Assembly: GCA_000727475.1 (NCBI GenBank) | Contig: KL647305.1 | Coordinates: forward strand, 2,000,265-2,064,264 | DNA length: 64,000 nt | Direction: 5' to 3' | From: Sarcocystis neurona | Lineage: Eukaryota; Apicomplexa; Conoidasida; Eucoccidiorida; Sarcocystidae | Shown: positions 36,301 to 41,882 of the stretch, piece after piece | How the letters are laid out: each line of letters opens with the position of its first letter | Numbering within the stretch: the first letter of the stretch is position 1 | Notes under the pieces: generated by a model | What the model was told of the DNA's origin: nothing | Databases searched by the model: none | What the model saw: only the letters and a program-made list of their open reading frames with translations | Program-made: the position numbers and the translations under genes

Positions 36301-36760
36301 ATAATTTCTGCAGAGACACCCATGTGGTGAATTGCCCAGTCGAATTGTTTCTTGTCGCCCGTTCACGTGCCAGAGGACAACAGGGTTCAAGGATATGCGA
36401 CAGACGGGAACGTCTTAGATACACGTGCCGACATTCGTGTATCTATAAATGTATAGATACACTTACACACCTTCGTGCGTATATCTCTTGGAATTCATAT
36501 TTACGAAGGAACTGTACCCTTGCGTTTAGTTATACGTTTGAAATAATTAGATACGCTAGTGTGTGTCCATGTGCAACACTTGCATCACATTCTTCCCTCA
36601 TGCGCGAGGTAGTGTGCTGGTATTTACCCACTCTGCACATCACTGAGTGTGTGAAGTAGTTCTACTCCCCTTCTCGTCCTGTTTGCTTGCCACGGCGTCT
36701 CTAGTCGATGGAGGAAATTTCCTTCGGACAGTTCTCGAATCTGTGTGTTGTCCGTGCTAA
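1122..36760 (+). CDS. FRM1: Giant apicomplexan formin, FRM1-like (TPR - low complexity - FH1 - FH2), 5' partial
   Basis: Formins nucleate and elongate unbranched actin filaments through a dimeric FH2 domain, fed with profilin-actin by Pro-rich FH1 segments. In Toxoplasma and Plasmodium, FRM1 is a giant protein with N-terminal TPRs and a C-terminal FH2, acting at the parasite apex in gliding and invasion. Exons resolved here: 1122-1360, 3006-18611, 19764-19874, 22326-22562, 26089-26517, 28740-28856, 29940-30027, 31424-31773, 34623-34895, 35929-36139, 36705-36760. All junctions are GT/AG, all phases agree, and the total is 5,904 residues plus stop. The first exon begins with a split codon, so the N terminus is outside the window. 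Architecture and size favour FRM1; another TPR-bearing coccidian formin (FRM3) is the alternative. Least certain are the 1361-3005 intron, which could hide an exon, and the last exon. Confidence 0.8.
1361..3005 (+). other. Formin intron with TA microsatellites
   Basis: Non-coding between the TPR exon and the giant exon. It contains several TA arrays (about 2249-2269, 2351-2373 and 2397-2422) and a pyrimidine/CA-rich patch near 2714-2750. The acceptor is tttgaccgcag with AG at 3004-3005. I see no exon inside, but a short one cannot be excluded. Confidence 0.6.
2249..2422. repeat. TA dinucleotide microsatellites
   Basis: Several uninterrupted (TA)n arrays of roughly 20 bases lie within 175 bases, separated by short ACGTAT-type sequence. 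Similar arrays recur in most formin introns. Confidence 0.9.
3606..3750 (+). other. Pro-rich segment near the start of the giant exon
   Basis: Encodes repeated Pro runs (PPPLPPLSP, then VVPPPPPPPTPAPPPP) soon after the TPR region. Composition is FH1-like and could bind profilin or SH3/WW partners, but it lies more than 5,000 residues from the FH2 domain, so it is unlikely to be the working FH1. Confidence 0.6.
7140..7450 (+). other. Arg/Ser-rich (RS-like) tract in the formin
   Basis: About 100 residues consist largely of alternating Arg and Ser (for example RSRSSRSRSRSSSSRSS), with a little Gly and Lys. The DNA alternates AGC/AGT with AGA/AGG/CGC, so it is not a pure trinucleotide expansion. 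The composition resembles RS domains, which are phosphorylated and bind similar partners. Whether it functions so here is inference. Confidence 0.55.
9990..12460 (+). repeat. Gln-rich, partly coiled-coil-like tract (CAG read as Gln)
   Basis: More than 800 residues, dominated by Gln with Glu, Lys and Arg spacers and interspersed Met/Leu (for example EMQQQQQVERQQMEQEMQ). The heptad-like spacing and charged positions suggest an extended helix or coiled coil rather than a plain homopolymer. The CAG repeats are imperfect, consistent with old expansions broken by substitution. Confidence 0.8.
13650..16740 (+). repeat. Ser-rich tract (CAG register read as AGC)
   Basis: About 1,000 residues rich in Ser, Arg, Asn and Gly, mostly AGC/AGT codons from the CAG family in a different register from the Gln tract. 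Dense Ser with Arg/Lys spacers offers many possible phosphorylation sites. An 11-residue tandem duplication lies inside it at 15841-15899. Confidence 0.8.
15841..15899 (+). repeat. 33-bp in-frame tandem duplication in the formin
   Basis: The motif GCGTGGCGGGTCAGCG begins at 15841 and again at 15874, giving the peptide GVAGQRVVRRS followed by GVAGQRVVQQ. The two copies are nearly identical, so the duplication is recent. It is not CAG-based, unlike most repeats nearby. Confidence 0.85.
17655..18611 (+). other. FRM1: Lys/Pro/Ala-rich FH1-like linker at the end of the giant exon
   Basis: Unlike the preceding Ser/Gln tracts this is balanced, codon-diverse sequence: KGPKGGVPKKKAAAAPAW, then PPPPAGAPLVKKK, AAPPPGAAKLPPPPPKKK and AAEPPRPVEEEEKKPAPP. 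The alternation of short Pro runs with Lys clusters suits profilin-actin recruitment. It ends with PQPIPMDLLPK at the donor GTAAAG (18612), phase 0. Confidence 0.7.
18612..19763 (+). other. Formin intron, CTG-rich
   Basis: Contains dense CTG/TGC tracts on the coding strand (about 18720-19700), opposite in register to the CAG tracts of the flanking exon. Acceptor tgtctttactctcag ends at 19763. No exon-like segment seen. Confidence 0.7.
19764..19874 (+). other. FRM1: Formin exon (37 codons) between the Lys/Pro-rich linker and FH1
   Basis: Acceptor AG 19762-19763, donor GTAAGT at 19875, phase 0 at both ends. Encodes IKKIKAGVEFHPQWGNLP and continues to ELATLPWQI. Non-repetitive composition and strong splice sites make this a confident exon. 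I know of no named domain for it; it may contact the FH2 lasso region. Confidence 0.75.
20655..20915. repeat. Degenerate CTCTGCTGCGG-type minisatellite in formin intron
   Basis: About 20 imperfect copies of a 12-15-base unit built on CTCTGCTGCGGTT / CTCTCCTGCGGTT / CTGCTGCGACT. The reverse strand reads as a repetitive Glu/Arg/Ser/Gln peptide, which I treat as a by-product. Confidence 0.8.
21181..21313. repeat. Start of a 72-bp minisatellite with TA core, running into the gap
   Basis: GAAGGGGCGTAA occurs at 21181 and again at 21253, a 72-base spacing. Between them lies a TA array and CTGTTGAATGACAGGTGT (from 21223). After the gap, CTGTTGAGTGACAGGTGT recurs from 21962. The N run therefore sits inside a tandem array. 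Confidence 0.75.
21314..21948. other. Assembly gap (run of N)
   Basis: 635 unresolved bases. TA repeat borders the left side; related minisatellite units lie on both sides. The true length is unknown. Confidence 0.99.
22326..22562 (+). other. FRM1: Formin exon (79 codons) upstream of FH1/FH2
   Basis: Acceptor AG at 22324-22325, donor GTAGCC at 22563, phase 0. Encodes a helical, mostly non-repetitive segment: DMGSFSLAQSSLSLLMAQKL, a short Ala run, then VEEAKKLLAGEGLAQFGLRK and GIGLGSLPDALKK. No named domain recognised. It joins directly to the Gly/Pro/Lys-rich FH1 exon. Confidence 0.75.
22563..26088 (+). other. Formin intron, 3.5 kb, ending in a 1.3 kb pyrimidine-rich stretch
   Basis: Contains TA and GT/CT arrays near 22630 and 22700-22760, GA-rich sequence around 24150-24420, and from about 24780 to 26060 very strongly C/T-rich sequence leading to the acceptor tcttgcgtcttgcag (AG 26087-26088). 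A 13-base motif TCTAGACATATGT occurs at 22754 and 22852. No coding exon seen; the long ORF at 24740-25774 is a consequence of C/T composition. Confidence 0.65.
26089..26517 (+). other. FRM1: Formin exon: Gly/Pro/Lys FH1-like linker and start of FH2
   Basis: Phase 0 exon, donor GTAGGG at 26518. The first about 95 residues are Gly, Pro and Lys-rich (GAPGPPPAPKKEEPAAKKGP, KGKGPPMKG), suiting a working FH1 next to FH2. Then comes KRFFWDPLSEEEIPGTLF, the FH2 opening, with the conserved FWD in which the Trp forms part of the dimer-stabilising lasso in other formins. It continues with DVEETFAKVVAKKKAEVKK, the lasso/linker helix. Confidence 0.9.
27121..27210. repeat. Three exact copies of a 30-bp CTG-derived unit
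   Basis: Each unit is (TGC)-type repeat interrupted once by TTACTG; the three copies are identical and lie in line. A homogenised higher-order unit within a triplet tract suggests duplication of whole units, not single-triplet slippage. Confidence 0.95.
28330..28600. repeat. Two diverged copies of a ~70-bp core, 188 bases apart, with TA arrays
   Basis: CAGCAGTACAGATTTACA (from 28339) and CAGCAGTTCAGATTTCAA (from 28527) start two copies; both go on through GGCTGGCGC, a TCTGTGTACTTCA block and AGACTATTC. Each copy is preceded by a TA-type tract and GTAGAAG or ATAGAAG and followed by TA repeats, so the full unit includes the microsatellite. Confidence 0.8.
28740..28856 (+). other. FRM1: FH2 exon: conserved SKRAYN helix
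   Basis: 39 codons, phase 0 at both ends, donor GTACAG. Encodes IISLLPDSKRAYNMNIALSK, matching the FH2 signature D-x-K-R-x-x-N of the core helix, then FSYQELREAIIDLNPK. An internal CAG at 28756-28758 could be mistaken for the acceptor, but only the upstream AG (28738-28739) keeps phase with the preceding exon. Confidence 0.9.
28857..29939 (+). other. Formin intron
   Basis: CTG-rich at its 5' end (28860-28980), GT-rich and TA-rich toward 29710-29826, where alternating ATAT/ACACATAT tracts could form hairpins. Acceptor ccgtcctctgggcag ends at 29939. No exon-like segment. Confidence 0.65.
29940..30027 (+). other. FRM1: FH2 exon: LLNFVPT segment
   Basis: 29 codons plus one base, donor GTGAGC at 30028. 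Encodes ILTAEATETLLNFVPTAEET, matching the conserved FH2 helix L-x-x-L-x-x-x-x-P-T-x-E-E, then QVVKEYINS. The leftover G pairs with GA of the next exon to give Gly. Confidence 0.9.
30028..31423 (+). other. Formin intron
   Basis: Pyrimidine-rich then AT-rich sequence with TA arrays near 30400 and 31200; acceptor cgttttctatttgcag ends at 31423. No exon-like segment. Confidence 0.65.
31424..31773 (+). other. FRM1: FH2 exon: GN-x-x-N core of the domain
   Basis: 116 codons after a split Gly, phase 0 at the end, donor GTAAGT. Encodes GDLKLVDRPEQFVAAMLGVP, a long helical stretch, then ILDLGNALNEGDPQRGNAAG and FKPTTLGKLQELRTTTKP. The G-N-x-x-N-x-G and G-F-x-x-x-x-L-x-K-L motifs are the most diagnostic part of FH2 and contact actin in solved structures of other formins. 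Confidence 0.95.
31774..34622 (+). other. Formin intron, 2.8 kb
   Basis: Rich in TA, TATG and GTGT arrays (31870-33270), then unremarkable mixed sequence (33400-34100) and CTG-rich sequence (34200-34620). An ORF at 33484-33690 is open for 68 codons without flanking splice sites that fit. Acceptor ctgtgctgctgcag ends at 34622. Confidence 0.6.
34623..34895 (+). other. FRM1: FH2 exon: post-GN helical segment
   Basis: 91 codons, phase 0, donor GTAAAA at 34896. Encodes LIWEQNPDVLNLFDDLKVCD, a charged helical run, and DIMAEFVEEAEPKIQQLETF. This is the coiled-coil/knob-to-post part of FH2, where the order of acidic and hydrophobic residues fits the family. Confidence 0.9.
34896..35928 (+). other. 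Formin intron
   Basis: CAG-rich at the start (34900-35105), then AT-rich with TATA, GTATGT and ACACAC arrays. It ends in a C-rich tract and acceptor ccttccag (35928). The ORF running in from 34611 stops at 35114 and its extension past the donor is low complexity. Confidence 0.65.
35929..36139 (+). other. FRM1: FH2 exon: C-terminal post and basic tail helix
   Basis: 70 codons plus one base. Encodes VQSDFVRTCHYAGYPEKDVK, then KPDDLFKQINTFVKQVEQIR and a Lys/Glu/Arg-rich helix ending KRASAAAKRT. This matches the FH2 end (phase helix followed by a charged tail). If the donor GTACAT at 36140 is not used, the frame runs 18 residues further to a TAA at 36193, an alternative C terminus. Confidence 0.85.
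36140..36704 (+). other. Last formin intron (tentative)
   Basis: No exon-like segment. It ends in a long pyrimidine-rich tract and gcgtctctag (AG 36703-36704), a good acceptor. The donor side (GTACAT) is weaker. Confidence 0.45.
36705..36760 (+). other. FRM1: Candidate last formin exon with DAD-like tail
   Basis: With the one-base carry from 36139 this reads VDGGNFLRTVLESVCCPC and a TAA at 36758-36760. The pattern acidic-Gly-Gly-x-x-Leu...Leu-Glu weakly recalls the autoregulatory DAD tail of diaphanous formins (MD-x-L-L), but it lacks the usual basic cluster after it. Read in another phase the segment stays open to a possible donor at 36779, so the assignment is tentative. Confidence 0.4.
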
Positions 36761-36879
36761 TGCGGTGTTACAGGGATGAGGTAAAGGAGTCGGTGGACTG
36801 GTGACATATACGATGAAGTCTACATAGGCGCAAGAACTTCGGTCCTACCTGCGTCAAGTATACAACCTCCGCGGACTAG
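36761..36879. other. Gap between the formin end and the first tentative short-exon chain
   Basis: Nothing recognised. A possible donor (GTAAAG) lies just past the formin stop. Confidence 0.4.
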
Positions 36880-37035
36880 CTTGGCTGGTCCCACCTCATC
36901 GATGTGCACGGTGCCGGCAAAGATATATGGGGTATGGAAGACTTAATAGCTGGAAAAGGCGTATCAGAAGTCATAAAGTGGGTCTGTCTGTATAAGTGTA
37001 CGTCTGTGTGTGTGTACGTGTACATGTACGTTTAC

Positions 37036-37066
<31 letters not shown>

Positions 37067-37743
37067 GGTGTGCAGTTATATATACACGTGTGTGCGTACG
37101 TATGCTAGCATGTACGTGTGTGCAGCCTGTTCATACTAGGACGGCAAGTGTGCGCATGCATGCGAGACGCGCATGTCTACGTCATGGGAAAGGTGGTACT
37201 TCGGCACAACCTAGGCATATTTGTCTGTAACGTCTATATTAGTGTTCTCGCATCTACGCGTGCGTGGAAGTGATAGACGCCCTCACTTCCTCCTTCCGAC
37301 TTTGAATAAAAAGTAAACGCAGCACCGCCATTTGCCCGTTGAAAAAGTTCAGGGAGTGTGACTTAGGATGTGTCCCAAGGATACACTGAATGCTTCTTTA
37401 AGCGCCCAATGGGGCCATTGCACAGTGCGTATGCACTGCTCTGTTTCAGTCGGAACATGAGTTTACGACTCACTACGTACACATCCCGTCTCCTGGGGTT
37501 TCTTCTGTATATCCCCATCGTCTACACTAAAATAAATTGTTAGAAAAAACTCAGCCGTGGGTTGTTGTGTTCAGTTTCTCGAAGAGCTCTGTATTTTCGC
37601 TCAAGGTAAACAACTGCACACGAATTTCTGTTTCATTGTTTAATGCAGATACGTCGCTCCCGACTGAACACCCGCGTGGGCGTGTTCTGCTCACGTTTCA
37701 CGAGTATGCTGCACATGTTACCTCTTGGAATATCGCAGAGTGA
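36880..37743 (+). CDS. Tentative hypothetical gene, three short exons, 5' incomplete
   Basis: Three segments join in phase: 36880-36977 (after gcggactag, donor GTGGGT), 37544-37605 (after attgttag, donor GTAAAC) and 37649-37743 (after ttaatgcag, stop TGA 37741-37743). They give 84 residues, including LIDVHGAGKDIWGMEDLIAG, VGCCVQFLEELCIFAQ and HPRGRVLLTFHEYAAHVTSW. The sequence is non-repetitive and protein-like but I recognise no family. The second intron would be only 43 bases, which is short enough to doubt, and an unspliced read-through of 37537-37743 is also open. No start codon was located. It could be a chance construct in non-coding DNA. Confidence 0.25.
37030..37064. repeat. GT dinucleotide microsatellite
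   Basis: A near-perfect (TG)n run of about 27 bases within a wider ACGTGT-rich patch; it would lie in the first intron of the tentative short-exon gene. Confidence 0.9.
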
Positions 37744-39429
37744 CAGGTAGCCATTGAATGCACTTTCCAGATCCTGCACTCAACTTCAGCACACCCTCCG
37801 CACCGTCAGCTCGAACTGCTTTAGTCAGAACCGCTGAAACAGTGCGGCTTGTAGGCAACTAGTCGTAATTCCGTCGGTTAAGAGGGCTTCAGGAGTGTGA
37901 AATGAAACCAAACTGATGCACCAACCTAGTCGTTTGGATTGCGTTTCTTTTTGCTGAGTCATTTTGTGCCACACACGCAAATATATGCTCATTTAAACAG
38001 TGCGTGTCCGACTTGACCAAAACGTAAAGGAAAAGTGAGTTTTTATGGTAGGTAGTCTGTCGCATAGCCGACAACGCTGTCAGAAAGAGCCCTTCTATGG
38101 GGAAGCCGGCTGCACAATCGTCCATGGGGTGTGCGACTTTTAGATGGCACATAGTCTGTCCTGAAGTATATTTCGAGGGGCGAGCTGTGGACGTCGGTTA
38201 CTTGATGTATCACCTCATTTAGTCCGAACAATAAAAATTCAGCTGAGTGCATGTGAGTCACTTAATAAACGGCGACAGCTTCGCAGAAGCCGTAGGTATT
38301 TGCTACTTAAGACATATAGTGGCGACTGCAGTGCGGAGACACACCGCTACTACCCGGGCGGATTTCGGTTCAACATTCAAGAACGAAATGACCGACCATT
38401 TGCGTGAACCCGGCTCTTCCGCTAAGGGACTCTGCACCTGCTCGTGGGGAAGACCCGCAGATGGCGAACAGCACCGCAGTATCTTACAGCTGCCCATAAT
38501 TAAGACTTTCACCACTCGCTTGTGCCCCAGTCTGCATCTATGTAATACCCAAAAGACAGCGTAGCCGGCGGGAGGGGACGAATAATAACGGGGGCATGAA
38601 TAAGGCCAACATTCTGCGGCAGGGTAGTAAGAACACACCGTGAAGGTCTTAATCCTATATGGCAGGCATAGAAAGCAGGTACTGTTTTTGTTGTTCGCTT
38701 TGATGTGCTATAGTTGGCAGGCAGAGCCTCGGTGGTACGTTCCCACCGAGAAACACGGAACCGTGCAGCGATCTAATGGGATTCGCTACGGCACGATTCG
38801 GTAGTACAGTTGGGACCTGGACAAGTGCTTTTCTAGAAAGACTGAGGAAAAGTCAACATTACACCAGGACACGCGCCTACACTAGGTTCAATGCGTGTTG
38901 TGAAAGAAATGGCAGTGAAGTGCTCTGGTGTGCTGCAGCGTAAGTTTCACTTAACAAGCCGAGCAGTGAAGTGAGCAGAAGCCACCACAAATACGGACGT
39001 GCGAACCGGTATTGCAGCAGCAGTCGGGTAGACCTCATGCTTCACCCGTTCAACTATTTGAGGAGGGGTCGACAGGTGACAACAGAGTACGGTGCCTCCC
39101 CTCGAAGCTATGAGGCGCTTGCGTGACATTTCTTCTGTCAAATCCGCATTGAGCGTGACAAAGGCAGAACAAGCAGAAAAGTAGACGCACTGATTCGAAC
39201 GACGAAAGCATGCTTTCATACGATAGCCGCCGCAATAATCTGCCCGGTAGTAGGTTCTACCTGCACGGAGACAAGAGAAGTGGACGCATGGAAAAATGGA
39301 AAGGAGACAATAAGCTCAGCTAAGCACTTCTGTGTAGAGTAGGTGGCTGTCAACTAAAAACACTTACCGGTCCGCGTGCCATTGGAATCTTCTTAATCAA
39401 CACGCGCTTTGCTGGCACTACTACCGCAG
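37744..39429. other. Repeat-poor interval without a supported gene
   Basis: Non-repetitive sequence. Exon-like pieces occur on the plus strand: 38713 onward, with WQAEPRWYVPTEKHGT after a tag acceptor; and 38837-38939 with a GTAAGT donor. A minus-strand ORF also exists at 38947-39219, and an ORF at 38247-38564 is open. None can be chained convincingly. Confidence 0.3.
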
Positions 39430-41882
39430 GCCAGAAGGCACAACAGTTGTTTTCCTGCGGCACGGGGGGACGGGCATTGTGTCATCTTGTACGTCATAGT
39501 TATGGTACAGAACGTTTGCCGTACAAAGCGCTTTTTCTGTTCCGCGGTATAATGGCCCAGGAAATGACGGGCTTCGCACGGCCTAACGACAGACCAAAAA
39601 AATATTACTCGAGTGCAGGTCGATTTACATATTCTCTACCAACAGGTCCGGAGGTGCCCATTCAAGAAACTAGGAAGATAATTATGAGTATGTGTGTCTA
39701 TGCTGGCATACCGTATACACACCTGTACGTACACGTCCGTGAAGGCCTATCGCCACGAGGGCGTACACGTTGACGCACAAGTACGTAGACGCACGTACGC
39801 AGACAGGCACGCGTGGATAAATCTCCCTGGGTATCTCGGATACAAACCATATGCTCACAGCGCCTACAAAGTCTACAGCATTGTACGTTTCCACTATGAC
39901 AAAGTTTTACCCTCGATAACGCCTCCCCCAGCATTCCCCGTTGCTCAGTTCTTTCCACCCGGCCGGACAAGGACGGCTGTAGTCGCGCGCCGTGGGAGGA
40001 CCCTCGCACCTTGAAATTCAAAATAGCTATGTACTGATTCCGTAGATGCAGGCTGCGGCAAGGAGGACCAGCTAACAGGTGTATGGGCTTCGTGCGTGCC
40101 TCAGCAGCCACAGCCTGATCAAGTTTTTCCATTTCCTTCGCGTTAGCTCTGTACGAACCGGAAGAGAACGTCTCCTTTTCCGTTAGCAGACATGTCGAAA
40201 GCAGAAATTAGTCCTTTTACTCTGCCATGGTCTGTTCCTGAAGAAGTCATACAGACTTTCAAGCTTCCCGAAAAAAGGACTACTGTGTTTTACGGTAGGC
40301 GTTGGACGGATAGAGGGCCAAGCATGCAATCCACCAAATAGCCTTGTGCGTAATTGTGATGGAAGTTTATGGACAACTTACAAGCTGCTCCTTCGTCGGG
40401 AGCGCATCAAAGGCCAGTTTGAATTCGTTGGCGATATCTGAGGTTTTACCGCCCGCGTAAGTGTGGTGGTTTGTAGCGCATTTCGACTCTTCCCTGACCT
40501 CCTATGATGCCTCCCATGTTCGCTGTAATAAATGAATACATATCTGACACAATCACTTCTTCCTATGTGCTTAGCCCATGGCGTACTTCCAATTTTCATC
40601 ATTTGAAGGGGGTTCAATGCAACCGTATGGGTAAACCTTGCTGTGACGGTGAGAAGCAGGTAAAAGGGGGGAATGGATATAGCCATTTGGAGAGGGATTT
40701 GGTCGCAGGAACTCGTGAGTAATTGTGTAGCAGATAGAACATGTCAACCTGAACTGGACAATTAACGTTGGTTTCACGGTGTGAAACCGCTCTGTGACAA
40801 AATGGAACCTACAGACCTGCATTTCGACCTACAGCAGGAAAACGTTCCACGTTCCTGCCACCTGAGGGCATGTCTTGTACCCGTGAAGGTACAACCACTG
40901 TACGTACACCGCGAAGTCCCCAGCAGTCTTTGAAAATAGACAGGATTTACTCCTGTAGATGGGTTGCCTCGCTCTCGAACGGAAGACGGTTGACAAGCGC
41001 CACCTAGTATCTGTTATCGTTATGGATCACTGACCCGCCTTGTGCCTGTGCGGATCGGAGACATGAGTAAAGCCTGAAATGCTACAAAATGCCGTGTATG
41101 CTACCTTTCAGGGGCCTTTTTGATGAGGTGACAACTCCACACTCCAGATTTTCCTCCTCAAGCGCCTGCGCACACGCACTGAAGCAGAATAAAAAAAGAT
41201 GGCTTGGGTGGTTTCTGATAAAGGCAATTCGGCCATAGCGGCGCATCGCCTACAGTCGAAACCGTTCGTTCCGTCGTCACAACGTGTGGCACACTCTTCT
41301 GCGCCAAATTGGTGGAGCGCCGACTGCCAGTGTAAAGACAGTGCTTTCCGGCAACGAGGGCTTGTAGAATCGCAATTGGAATGTCGGCTTTGTAGATGCT
41401 GAGCGGCGGTGTGGATATCCACCGGCGCAATCGCCACTTGCGAGAAGAGAGACGGCCGTTGCAGAGTCTGGTGTCGTCGCCACGGAAAAAGTGAACTCTA
41501 TCAAGTTGTCTTACGAGCGTGCAACAGTGAGTAATTCCTTCAACATAGGGTCCTTTTCCCGGAACAACAGTTAGCTATCGGTCCCGTCTCGGGAGATAGC
41601 GGCAAACGAGGGAAACCTGTGCTACTAAACGGATTTGTTTTAGCATCGTCTTGACACTTCCGGAGAACTAGGAAGATTCTCATTCAAAAAATTATCGTTG
41701 TACAAGGCCTGTGCTGAACGTGAGCTACAGTCGCGGTGGAACTAATTAGGTGGCTAGGACGTGGACACTTTGTGGCCGCTACGAGAGAGCACGGATTTCC
41801 AGTGGCGCAAAACGTTCCGCAGAGTCGAAGTGTAAACAACCCAACCAGTCTTCAAACCAGTGAGGAGCAAATCACCCCGTAA
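39430..41882 (+). CDS. Tentative hypothetical gene, eight short exons, 5' incomplete
   Basis: Segments 39430-39687, 40190-40294, 40342-40456, 40609-40659, 40815-40888, 41465-41526, 41644-41719 and 41803-41882 join in phase to 272 residues ending in TAA (41880-41882). Donors are GTATGT, GTAGGC, GTAAGT, GTAAAA, GTACAA, GTGAGT and GTGAGC, then the stop. Protein-like pieces: ALFLFRGIMAQEMTGFARPN, MSKAEISPFTLPWSVPEEV, VVATEKVNSIKLSYERAT and LDTSGELGRFSFKKLSLYKA. The last three exons are the best supported. I recognise no domain. The second intron would be only 47 bases, and freedom in choosing splice sites means part may be chance. Non-repetitive composition differs sharply from the CAG-rich genes on both sides. 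Confidence 0.3.

Noticed and set aside
38947..39219. Minus-strand 90-codon ORF preceded by acceptor-like and donor-like sites near 39263 and 39367
   Set aside because: The phase across the apparent intron does not match the exon-like frame upstream, and alternative frames are equally open.
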